Positions 1 to 5,410 of a DNA stretch of 6,200 nucleotides are shown here, piece after piece. Positions within the stretch are counted from its first letter, which is position 1. Each line of letters begins with the position of its first letter. Source of the stretch: Clostridiales bacterium (GTDB lineage Bacteria; Bacillota; Clostridia; Christensenellales; Aristaeellaceae). The notes below the pieces were generated by a model, which did not search any database, was not told the origin of the DNA, and saw nothing but the letters and a program-made list of their open reading frames with translations. The position numbers were made by a program, and so were the translations under genes. Where the stretch lies: assembly GCA_022776785.1 (NCBI GenBank), contig JALFHA010000210.1:1-6200 (forward strand), read 5' to 3'.

Positions 1-24
1 AACAGGGAGCAATGGAGGAAAGCA

Positions 25-981
25 ATGAAGGCAACGGTGATGGGCTGCGGGCGCTGGGGCTCGTTTATCGCGTGGTATCTGCACCAGATCGGGCACGAGG
101 TCACGCTTTATGGCAGGGAGGGCTCGGCGCGCATGGAGGCTTTCCGGGCGACGCGCACCAACGGCATGGTGACGCTCGCGCCGGACGTGCGCCTGACGAG
201 CAACATGGACGAGGCGCTGGAGGCCGCTCTGGTGTGCATTTCCATCGGCTCGCAGGGGCTTTCCGCGCTGATGGAGCAGATCGCCGCGCGCGGCATAAAG
301 GGCAAAACCTTTGTGCTGTGCATGAAGGGCATCGAGGTGAGTACGCACAGGCGGCTTTCCCAGATCGCCGGGCAGGCCGTAGGCGCGCAGAACGACGTGG
401 CCGTGTGGCTCGGCCCGGGCCATGTGCAGGAGTTTGTGGCCGGCGTGCCCAACTGCATGGTGATCGACTCGGAAAGCGAGCAGGTCAAGGAGCGGCTGAT
501 CGGCCAGCTCTCCGGCGGGCTGATTCGCTTCTATTACGGCACGGACCTCATCGGCAATGAAATCGGCGCGGCGAGCAAGAACGTCATCGGCATCGCGGCG
601 GGGATGCTCGACGGCATGGGCGTCTCCTCGCTCAAGGGGGCGCTGATGAGCCGCGGCACACGCGAGATCGCCCGGCTCATCGACGCGATGGGCGGCAGCG
701 GCGTGTCGGCCTACGGGCTTTGCCATCTGGGCGACTACGAGGCGACGGTTTTTTCGCCCTACAGCCACAACCGGCGCTTCGGCGAGGCTTTTGTGCGCGG
801 CGAGCCCTACAGCGAGCTGGCCGAGGGCTATTATACCGTGCGCGCCCTGACGGCGATGGCTGCGGAGCACGGCGTGGAGCTGCCTATATGCGAGGCGGTG
901 CACGCGGTGCTCTACGAGGGCGCGGATGTGCGCAGCCAGATGAACAAGCTCTTCACGCGCAGCCTGAAGAGGGAATTCTGA
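25..981 (+). CDS. GpsA-like NAD(P)-dependent glycerol-3-phosphate dehydrogenase, divergent subfamily
   Basis: The 318-aa protein matches the GpsA family in length and layout. GpsA reduces dihydroxyacetone phosphate to sn-glycerol-3-phosphate for phospholipid synthesis in the cytoplasm. Visible features are an N-terminal Rossmann loop GCGRWGS (residues 7-13), the family Lys in CMKG (K101), GPGH (130-133) where GpsA usually has GPSHA/F, the catalytic-type Lys in SKNVIGIAAG (K185), RG-E (210-214) and LGD (D237). The family's phosphate-binding SRN motif reads SHN (247-249), followed by the expected RRFG. The cofactor half and the two lysines argue for a working dehydrogenase. The changed substrate-side motifs suggest a paralogue that may use a different substrate. 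The start at 25 is supported by GGAGGA at 14-19, 5 nt upstream. A second gpsA elsewhere in the genome would support the paralogue view. Family assignment is firm; exact substrate is not. Confidence 0.85.
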   Translation: MKATVMGCGRWGSFIAWYLHQIGHEVTLYGREGSARMEAFRATRTNGMVTLAPDVRLTSNMDEALEAALVCISIGSQGLSALMEQIAARGIKGKTFVLCMKGIEVSTHRRLSQIAGQAVGAQNDVAVWLGPGHVQEFVAGVPNCMVIDSESEQVKERLIGQLSGGLIRFYYGTDLIGNEIGAASKNVIGIAAGMLDGMGVSSLKGALMSRGTREIARLIDAMGGSGVSAYGLCHLGDYEATVFSPYSHNRRFGEAFVRGEPYSELAEGYYTVRALTAMAAEHGVELPICEAVHAVLYEGADVRSQMNKLFTRSLKREF

Positions 982-993
982 CAGGCGGGATAA

Positions 994-1058
994 CCGCCGC
1001 GTGATGGAGCAAAGCTTTGCGCGAAAACCCCGCAAAAGATGGGCGGCGGCGATTTTTT
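994..1058 (+). terminator. Possible intrinsic terminator after the GpsA-like gene
   Basis: CCGCCGC at 994-1000 can pair with GCGGCGG at 1043-1049, and six T residues follow at 1053-1058. Smaller stems lie inside: the perfect palindrome GCAAAGCTTTGC (1009-1020), or TTTGCG (1016-1021) with CGCAAA (1031-1036). The long interior and the CGA between stem and T-run make this a weak terminator. It sits 13 nt after the stop codon and just before the rex promoter, which is the expected place. Confidence 0.35.
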
Positions 1059-1060
1059 GC

Positions 1061-1089
1061 TTGCGTCTTTTCAGCGGGGCTGATATACT
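1061..1089 (+). promoter_or_regulatory. Extended -10 sigma-A promoter of the rex unit
   Basis: The -35 element TTGCGT (1061-1066) is followed by a 17-bp spacer and the -10 element TATACT (1084-1089), preceded by TG at the extended -10 position (1081-1082). Five of six -10 bases match consensus. The start of transcription should fall near 1096, leaving a leader of about 124 nt before rex. No other promoter of similar quality was seen between here and the vanX-like gene, so it probably serves rex and the three genes after it. Confidence 0.65.
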
Positions 1090-1095
1090 AAAAAA

Positions 1096-1219
1096 AGAGA
1101 CTTTTCCTTCACAGGATTCTTGGGCGGACTGGCCGCGCTTCCCCGGCGGGGAAACGATGCTTTGGGGGTCGTTCCGCGGAGGAATCGGAAAAACCCTATT
1201 TGGAACAGGAGCGGTACAT
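1096..1219 (+). other. rex 5' leader with short hairpins
   Basis: This predicted untranslated leader holds three small inverted repeats: GCGG/CCGC (1124-1127 with 1133-1136), TTCCCC/GGGGAA around a 3-nt loop (1139-1153), and TTCC/GGAA (1172-1175 with 1181-1184). None is followed by a T-run, and no known riboswitch or T-box motif was recognised. The rex ribosome site AGGAG lies at 1207-1211. No consensus Rex operator (TTGTTAA-N4-TTAACAA type) was found in it. Confidence 0.3.
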
Positions 1220-1885
1220 ATGGCTTATAAATCGAGGGTGTCCGACGCAGTGGTGCGCCGGCTGCCGATGTATTATCGTCACCTGCGCGAGCTGGAAAAG
1301 GCAGGCGTGGTGCGCATTTCCTCCCAGGAGCTTGGCGAGCGGATGAACCTGACGGCCTCCCAGATCAGGCAGGATATCAACTGCTTCGGCGGCTTTGGCC
1401 AGCAGGGCTACGGCTACCACGTCTCCAACCTCAAGGAGCGCATCGGTGAGATTCTGGGGCTGAATCACGATTACCATGTGATTATCGTCGGCGCGGGCAA
1501 CATCGGCAGGGCTGTGGCGAATTATCCTGGCTTCGCCAAGGAGGGCTTCCACATTCAGGCGATGTTCGACGTGTCCGCCGCGCTGGTGGGCATCGACGTG
1601 CACGGCATCCTCGTGCAGCCGATGGACAAGCTCGACGCCTGGATGCAGACGCACAAGGTCGATATCGCCGTGCTGTCCGTGCCCTCCGCCATTGCGCAGG
1701 AGATTGCGGATCAGCTCGTGCGCGGCGGCGTGCGCGCGATCTGGAATTTTGCGCCGGTGGATCTTTCGCTGCCCGAGGGCGTGGCGGTCAACAATGTGCA
1801 TCTGTCCGACAGCCTGCACATCCTCTCCTACCGGATGAACGAGAAGGAGCTCTTTGAGACGCTGGACGCCAACCGAAACGGCTGA
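1220..1885 (+). CDS. rex: Redox-sensing transcriptional repressor Rex
   Basis: Rex is a cytoplasmic homodimer that represses fermentation and NADH-reoxidation genes and leaves DNA when NADH binds. This 221-aa protein has normal family length. Residues 8-66 form the winged-helix domain, with RRLPMYYR (13-20) and TASQIRQDINCFGGFGQQGYGY (45-66), the family's DNA-contact region. The Rossmann part has GAGNIG (91-96), Asp117 after the second strand, a VPS loop (154-156) and the hallmark WNFAPVDL (175-182) and NVHLSDSL (192-199). The ATG at 1220 is chosen because AGGAG at 1207-1211 lies 8 nt upstream and the protein then begins like other Rex proteins. The frame stays open back to an ATG at 1001, but that stretch holds the promoter and has no Rex homology. 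The vanW-like gene follows after 35 nt, so rex is likely first gene of the unit. No Rex box is visible upstream, so autoregulation is not supported. Confidence 0.97.
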   Translation: MAYKSRVSDAVVRRLPMYYRHLRELEKAGVVRISSQELGERMNLTASQIRQDINCFGGFGQQGYGYHVSNLKERIGEILGLNHDYHVIIVGAGNIGRAVANYPGFAKEGFHIQAMFDVSAALVGIDVHGILVQPMDKLDAWMQTHKVDIAVLSVPSAIAQEIADQLVRGGVRAIWNFAPVDLSLPEGVAVNNVHLSDSLHILSYRMNEKELFETLDANRNG

Positions 1886-1906
1886 GACGCCAACCGATAT
1901 CGATAA
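1865..1906 (+). repeat. 21-bp in-frame tandem duplication across the rex stop codon
   Basis: GACGCCAACCGA occurs at 1865-1876 and again at 1886-1897, exactly 21 bp apart. Both copies are in the rex frame and each ends in a stop: the first reads DANRNG then TGA (1883-1885), the second DANRYR then TAA (1904-1906). The first 12 bp are identical and the last 9 have diverged. It looks like an old tandem duplication of the gene's 3' end that left two successive stops. Confidence 0.7.
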
Positions 1907-1920
1907 AAGGAGACCCGAGT

Positions 1921-3351
1921 ATGGCTTTTGATCGCCGAAGCAAGAGGCGCGCAAAAGAAGAAAGAAGCCTGTTCCCGTTCTGGACGCTGCTGGTTATCGC
2001 GCTGTGCGCGGGGCTGTGGGTGTTCGGCGCAAAACTGTATCAGGATCAGATGGCGGCATATCGGGCGTATGCCGCCATTAGTCAAGCGGCGGCGCAGACG
2101 ACGTTCTTCCCCGGCGTGACCGTGGATGGCATTGAGCTGGGCGGCATGACGCGGGATGAGGCAAACGCTCTCTTCGCCGACAGGCAGCGGCAGACGGCCT
2201 CCGCGTTTTCGCTCGTGGTGGCCTCCGGCGAGAAGCGCTGGCGCATCACCTCGGACGAGGTGCCCATGACCTTTGACGCGGAGGCGGTGCTTGCGCGCGC
2301 CTACGCCGTGGGCCGCGAGGGCACGCTTTCCGAACGCTGGCGGCAGATCGAACAGGCGCGCACAGAGGGCTTTGCCTTTGAGACGGGCTATGTCTACGAC
2401 CGCAGCGCCGTCAGCGAGCTGACGCGCATCATCGCCGACAGCCTCGACGTCGAGGCGAAGGACGCGACGCTCGACGCCTTTGATGTGAACAACCGCACGT
2501 TCACCTTCACGAAGGAGTCCTCCGGCTGGCGGGTGGATCGTGAGCGCCTGACGCAGGACATCCTCGCCGCGCTGGATGCGGAGAACTACGACGCGGTGAT
2601 CATCCCGCATGGGGAGAGCGTGGTGCCGAAGATCACGCTTGCCCAGCTCGAGGGGCGCTTTGGGCGCGTATCTTCCTTCACGACGACGACGACCAAGGAC
2701 AACGACCGCAACACGAATATCGCGATCTCCGCGGCGGCGCTCAATGGGCGCGTGGTGATGCCGGGAGAGACGCTCTCCTTCAACGGCTGCACGGGCCAGC
2801 GCACGGGCGAGAAGGGCTACCGCGAGGCGGGCGCCATCGCCGGGGGCGTGCTGGTGGACGACACGGGCGGCGGCGTGTGCCAGACGAGCTCCACGCTCTT
2901 CAACGCCGTCGTGCGCGCCGATCTGGAAATCGTCAAGCGCTATGCGCACAGCTGGCCGTCCTCCTATGTCAACAAGGGCGAGGATGCGACGGTAAACTGG
3001 CCGTCGCTCGACTTCGTGTTCAGGAACAACGGCGAGTTTCCGGTGTTCGTCGTCGCGTGGTATGCCGACCAGCAGGTGACGGTGGAAATCTACGGCCTCA
3101 TGCTGGAAAACGGCATGACCATCGATCTGGAATCGACCGTCACGCAGACGCTCAAGCCGTCGGACGAGGTGCTCTACACGCTCGACGAATCGCTGCCCGT
3201 GGGCACGCGCAAGGCGGGCAGAAAGAAGCGCACCGGCTATGTCGTGGACACCTACAAGGTCTACAAGGACGCGGAGGGCAATGAGCTGCGCCGCGAAAAG
3301 CTCTGGACGACGACCTACCGCGCCCAGCAGGACGAGATTCTCTATCACTGA
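1921..3351 (+). CDS. Membrane-anchored VanW-domain (YoaR-like) cell-wall protein
   Basis: The 476-aa protein has a short, basic cytoplasmic N-terminus (RRSKRRAKEER, 5-15) and one hydrophobic segment at about 17-38 with no clear cleavage site, so it should be anchored with its bulk outside. Residues about 65-235 resemble the peptidoglycan-binding PG_binding_4 region that precedes many VanW domains. The VanW domain spans about 253-392, with NGRVVMPGETLSFN (275-288), GGGVCQTSSTLFNAV (316-330), HSWP (343-346) and DFVFRNN (364-370). The tail at about 405-470 is G5-like. The biochemical role of VanW is not established; the family is linked to the cell wall by domain company and by its presence in vanB/vanG clusters. 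This architecture is the longer YoaR type rather than the short vanB-type VanW. AGGAG at 1908-1912 supports the start, and the TetR gene follows after 15 nt. A GC-rich ACG run (2680-2691) encodes part of a five-Thr stretch (254-258) at the start of the VanW domain. Confidence 0.9.
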   Translation: MAFDRRSKRRAKEERSLFPFWTLLVIALCAGLWVFGAKLYQDQMAAYRAYAAISQAAAQTTFFPGVTVDGIELGGMTRDEANALFADRQRQTASAFSLVVASGEKRWRITSDEVPMTFDAEAVLARAYAVGREGTLSERWRQIEQARTEGFAFETGYVYDRSAVSELTRIIADSLDVEAKDATLDAFDVNNRTFTFTKESSGWRVDRERLTQDILAALDAENYDAVIIPHGESVVPKITLAQLEGRFGRVSSFTTTTTKDNDRNTNIAISAAALNGRVVMPGETLSFNGCTGQRTGEKGYREAGAIAGGVLVDDTGGGVCQTSSTLFNAVVRADLEIVKRYAHSWPSSYVNKGEDATVNWPSLDFVFRNNGEFPVFVVAWYADQQVTVEIYGLMLENGMTIDLESTVTQTLKPSDEVLYTLDESLPVGTRKAGRKKRTGYVVDTYKVYKDAEGNELRREKLWTTTYRAQQDEILYH

Positions 3352-3366
3352 TACCGGGAGGGCGCG

Positions 3367-4092
3367 ATGAAAAAGGGAGACGCAAGGCGCGAAGAGCTGC
3401 TCGCTACGGCAGAGCGGCTGTTTTGCGCGAAGGGCTACGAAGGAACGTCGGTGCAGGATATCATCGACGAGATGGGCTATTCCAAGGGAGGCTTCTACCA
3501 CCACTTCGACAGCAAGCTCGCCGTGCTGGAGGCCATCTGCCAGACGCGTGCCCAGCAGAGCTGCGAGAGGACAAAGGCCGCCGTCATGCAGGCGCAGACG
3601 CCGGTGGAGCAGCTCAACGCGCTGCTGCACGGCGTGCCGCTATGGAGCGACGGAGATGAGGGCTTTGTTGCGCTGCTCGCCCGCGTGACGACGCACGACG
3701 ACGGCGCGCTGATGCGCGAGAAGATGAGACGCAGCCAGCTCGAGGAGCTCCAGCCGGTGCTGGAGGGCATCCTCTCAGGGGGCATGGCGCAGGGCGTCTT
3801 TCTCGCATCGGACGCCTCCGCTGCGGCGTCGCTGACCCTGCGGCTGATGGCGCAGTTTGCCGACGAAATCGCCCTGCTGCTCTCCGGTCAGGAGGACGCG
3901 GAACGGATGGCGGCGAGGATGGTCGCCTGCCTGACAGCCTACCGAGCGGCAATTGAGCGCTTTCTTCTGGCGCCGTTCGGCTCCGTGGTGATCTTTGAGG
4001 CGCTGGAGCTCCAGATTCTGGCGCAGAATGCGCTGCGCGAGCGGGACAGGAAGCAGGCTGCTGCGGAGCCGGCGGAGGTGGAAACCCCATGA
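3367..4092 (+). CDS. TetR/AcrR-family transcriptional regulator
   Basis: A TetR_N DNA-binding domain fills residues about 8-54. Its helix-turn-helix runs from TSVQDIIDEMGY (27-38) into SKGGFYHHFDSK (39-50), close to the family pattern. The rest (about 60-241) is a predicted helical ligand-binding and dimerisation domain without a recognisable specific motif. At 241 aa it is longer than the usual 190-210; the extra length is a C-terminal tail, the last part rich in Arg, Ala and Glu. GGGAGGG at 3356-3362 supports the ATG at 3367. It lies 15 nt after the vanW-like gene, and its stop overlaps the start of the vanX-like gene (ATGA), so it is embedded in the operon rather than divergent from its target. 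It may control the wall genes around it, but no operator could be identified, and ligand and targets are unknown. Confidence 0.93.
   Translation: MKKGDARREELLATAERLFCAKGYEGTSVQDIIDEMGYSKGGFYHHFDSKLAVLEAICQTRAQQSCERTKAAVMQAQTPVEQLNALLHGVPLWSDGDEGFVALLARVTTHDDGALMREKMRRSQLEELQPVLEGILSGGMAQGVFLASDASAAASLTLRLMAQFADEIALLLSGQEDAERMAARMVACLTAYRAAIERFLLAPFGSVVIFEALELQILAQNALRERDRKQAAAEPAEVETP
4074..4080 (+). promoter_or_regulatory. Strong Shine-Dalgarno of the vanX-like gene inside tetR
   Basis: GGAGGTG lies within the last codons of the TetR gene, 8 nt before the ATG at 4089. With the ATGA overlap (4089-4092) it fixes the start of the downstream gene and indicates translational coupling. Confidence 0.75.
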
Positions 4093-4736
4093 ACCTGAGC
4101 ACAGTCGGCGTGCCCAAGGCGCGGATGCTGCCGGAGGGCTTTGTCTATCTGGACGAGTGGATTGAGGACTGCATCATCGACGCGAAGTATGCCGGGACGG
4201 ACAACTTCATGGGCCGCCCGGCGGACGGCTATGCGCAGCCGCTCGTCGTGGCAAGCGCGGAGGTCGCGCGGGCGCTTGTGCGCGCGGCGGATGCGCTGCG
4301 CGCGCAGGGATGGCTGCTCAAGGTGTTCGACGCCTATCGCCCGCAGCGCGCGGTGGATGACTTCTGCCGCTGGGACGGGGATGCGCAGGCGCAGCGGCGC
4401 AAGATGATTCAGTTCCCGCGCGTTGACAAGGCGCAGATGTTCGAGCAAGGCTACATCGCAAGGAAATCCTCGCACAGCCGCGGCTGCGCCGTCGATCTGA
4501 CGCTGGTTCACGCGCAGACCCTTCAGGAGGCGGACATGGGGACGTGCTTTGACTTCATGGACCCCATGAGCTGGCCGGAGAGCGCGGCCGTCTCGCCCGT
4601 GCAGCGGAGGAACCGGCAAATCCTGCGCGAGGCGATGCTGGCAAGCGGCTTTGAGCCCTACGCCTGCGAATGGTGGCACTTCTCCGTGCGCCCTGAGCCG
4701 TATCCGGACACATACTTTGATTTCGAGGTGCGATGA
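4089..4736 (+). CDS. VanX/DdpX-like D-Ala-D-Ala dipeptidase (peptidase M15D)
   Basis: This 215-aa zinc metallopeptidase should cleave D-alanyl-D-alanine. The family's active-site residues are all present: DAYRPQRAV (81-89) with Arg84, matching the transition-state Arg of VanX; SSHSRGCAVDLTL (127-139) with zinc ligands His129 and Asp136; and EWWH (194-197) with catalytic Glu194 and zinc ligand His197. YAGTDNFMGRPADGY (34-48) matches the family's N-terminal signature. No signal peptide is visible, so it should act in the cytoplasm, as VanX does. VanX proteins usually carry SH after the MD motif; here it is SW (161-162). No vanH, ligase or vanRS genes lie nearby, so recovery of D-Ala from wall turnover is more likely than glycopeptide resistance. 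That role is inference. It is the last gene of the apparent rex unit; no clear terminator follows, so read-through into greA is possible. Confidence 0.92.
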   Translation: MNLSTVGVPKARMLPEGFVYLDEWIEDCIIDAKYAGTDNFMGRPADGYAQPLVVASAEVARALVRAADALRAQGWLLKVFDAYRPQRAVDDFCRWDGDAQAQRRKMIQFPRVDKAQMFEQGYIARKSSHSRGCAVDLTLVHAQTLQEADMGTCFDFMDPMSWPESAAVSPVQRRNRQILREAMLASGFEPYACEWWHFSVRPEPYPDTYFDFEVR

Positions 4737-4764
4737 GGATTTTCCGTGCGCCGCGCGCTTGGAA

Positions 4765-4793
4765 TTGACAAAAAAACCCTTGCGGCGTATAAT
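4765..4793 (+). promoter_or_regulatory. Perfect-consensus sigma-A promoter of greA-lysS
   Basis: TTGACA (4765-4770), a 17-bp spacer and TATAAT (4788-4793) match the housekeeping consensus in all twelve bases. Transcription should start at about 4799-4802, leaving a leader of about 66-69 nt before greA. Seven A residues run from 4770 to 4776 at the start of the spacer. It separates greA-lysS from the upstream unit despite the lack of a clear terminator between them. Confidence 0.9.
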
Positions 4794-4804
4794 AATCGAA
4801 TATG

Positions 4805-4841
4805 GCGGCTTGTGGCCGCGCTCTCCCCGGCGTGCCGGGGA
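4805..4841 (+). promoter_or_regulatory. Two-hairpin 5' leader of greA
   Basis: Two GC-rich inverted repeats sit side by side in the leader. GCGGC (4805-4809) pairs with GCCGC (4815-4819), and TCCCCGG (4824-4830) pairs with CCGGGGA (4835-4841) around CGTG. The second is very stable but has no T-run after it, so it is not an intrinsic terminator. It ends 11 nt before the AGGAG ribosome site (4853-4857) and might affect initiation or mRNA stability. E. coli greA also has a regulatory leader (GraL), but no homology is claimed. Confidence 0.5.
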
Positions 4842-4867
4842 ATGATGGATAAAGGAGAGACGCTTTT

Positions 4868-5353
4868 ATGGCAGACACGAAGCATTTGGTCGTTACGCGC
4901 GAAGGCCTTCAGAAGATGAAGGAGGAGCTTGAATACAAAGAGACAACAGAGAAGATGCGCATCGCGGAGCAGCTTAAGGTAGCCATCTCCTACGGCGACC
5001 TGAGCGAGAACGCAGAGTATGACGCGGCAAAGAACGATCAGGCCGCGCTCGAGCAGCGCATCAACGAGCTCAAGCAGATGATCGAGAACGCCGTCGTCGT
5101 GGACGAGAGCAAGATCGACAAGGACACCGTGGGCTTCGGCACGCGCGTGACGATCATCGATCTGGACGACGAGGACGGCGAGGAGGAGGAGTACACCATC
5201 GTGGGCACCTCCGAGTCCGATCCCGTCAATGGCAGGCTCTCCAACGAGTCCCCGGTCGGCGCGGCGCTCGTCGGCTCTCACGTCGGCGACACGGTGGTGG
5301 CGCAGACCCCCGGCGGAAACCGCCGCCTGCGCATCGTCAGCATCGACCTGTAA
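4868..5353 (+). CDS. greA: Transcription elongation factor GreA
   Basis: GreA enters the secondary channel of RNA polymerase and stimulates cleavage of backtracked RNA. The 161-aa length is standard. The N-terminal coiled coil covers about residues 10-77, with the tip GDLSENAEYDAAK (43-55) carrying the acidic residues Asp44 and Glu47 that the family uses to place the catalytic metal. The FKBP-like C-terminal domain (about 83-161) shows FGTRVTIIDLDD (95-106), TIVGTSESDP (119-128), SPVGAALVG (138-146) and GDTVVAQTPGG (150-160 region). An unusually acidic stretch, DDEDGEEEE (105-113), sits in a loop of this domain. AGGAG at 4853-4857 is 10 nt before the ATG. It is led by its own consensus promoter and followed after 57 nt by lysS, an order often seen in clostridia. 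Confidence 0.97.
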   Translation: MADTKHLVVTREGLQKMKEELEYKETTEKMRIAEQLKVAISYGDLSENAEYDAAKNDQAALEQRINELKQMIENAVVVDESKIDKDTVGFGTRVTIIDLDDEDGEEEEYTIVGTSESDPVNGRLSNESPVGAALVGSHVGDTVVAQTPGGNRRLRIVSIDL

Positions 5354-5360
5354 CACTCCC

Positions 5361-5380
5361 CGGCCTGCTGGCGCAGGCTG
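5361..5380 (+). other. Intercistronic hairpin between greA and lysS
   Basis: CGGCCTGC (5361-5368) pairs with GCAGGCTG (5373-5380) around the loop TGGC, giving eight pairs including one G-T wobble. No T-run follows, so it should not terminate transcription. It may protect the upstream mRNA end or tune the ratio of the two products. Confidence 0.5.
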
Positions 5381-5410
5381 ACACAACGTGAGAAGAAAGA
5401 GGAAACCATC

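Noticed and set aside
12..560. An overlapping + strand open frame at the start of the window
   Set aside because: Out of frame with the GpsA-like gene, Gly/Arg/Ala-rich and without homology; the frame from 25 carries the Rossmann and catalytic motifs.
1001..1219. An N-terminal extension of rex starting at 1001
   Set aside because: The extension has no Rex homology and contains the promoter and T-run; the ATG at 1220 has the ribosome site and the expected N-terminus.
1061..1219. A Rex autoregulatory operator near the rex promoter
   Set aside because: No TTGTTAA-N4-TTAACAA-like palindrome was found around the promoter or leader.
1828..3630. A 600-codon open frame on the minus strand opposite the vanW-like and tetR genes
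   Set aside because: It is rich in Arg, His, Leu and Val with no recognisable domain, spans two confident + strand genes, and is explained by G/C-rich third positions that leave few stops on the other strand.
1921..4736. A vancomycin-resistance operon
   Set aside because: VanW and VanX domains are present, but no vanH, D-Ala-D-Lac ligase, vanY or vanRS. The VanW protein is of the YoaR type, and stand-alone VanX-like enzymes occur outside resistance clusters.
4742..4764. An inverted repeat after the vanX-like gene as a terminator
   Set aside because: The stem (UUCCGUGCG with CGCGC and GGAA) needs a bulge and a wobble pair, and no T-run follows; the sequence runs straight into the greA -35 box.
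5354..5410. A lysine T-box or riboswitch ahead of lysS
   Set aside because: The gap is only 57 nt with a single simple hairpin, too short for either, and no T-box sequence or terminator is present.
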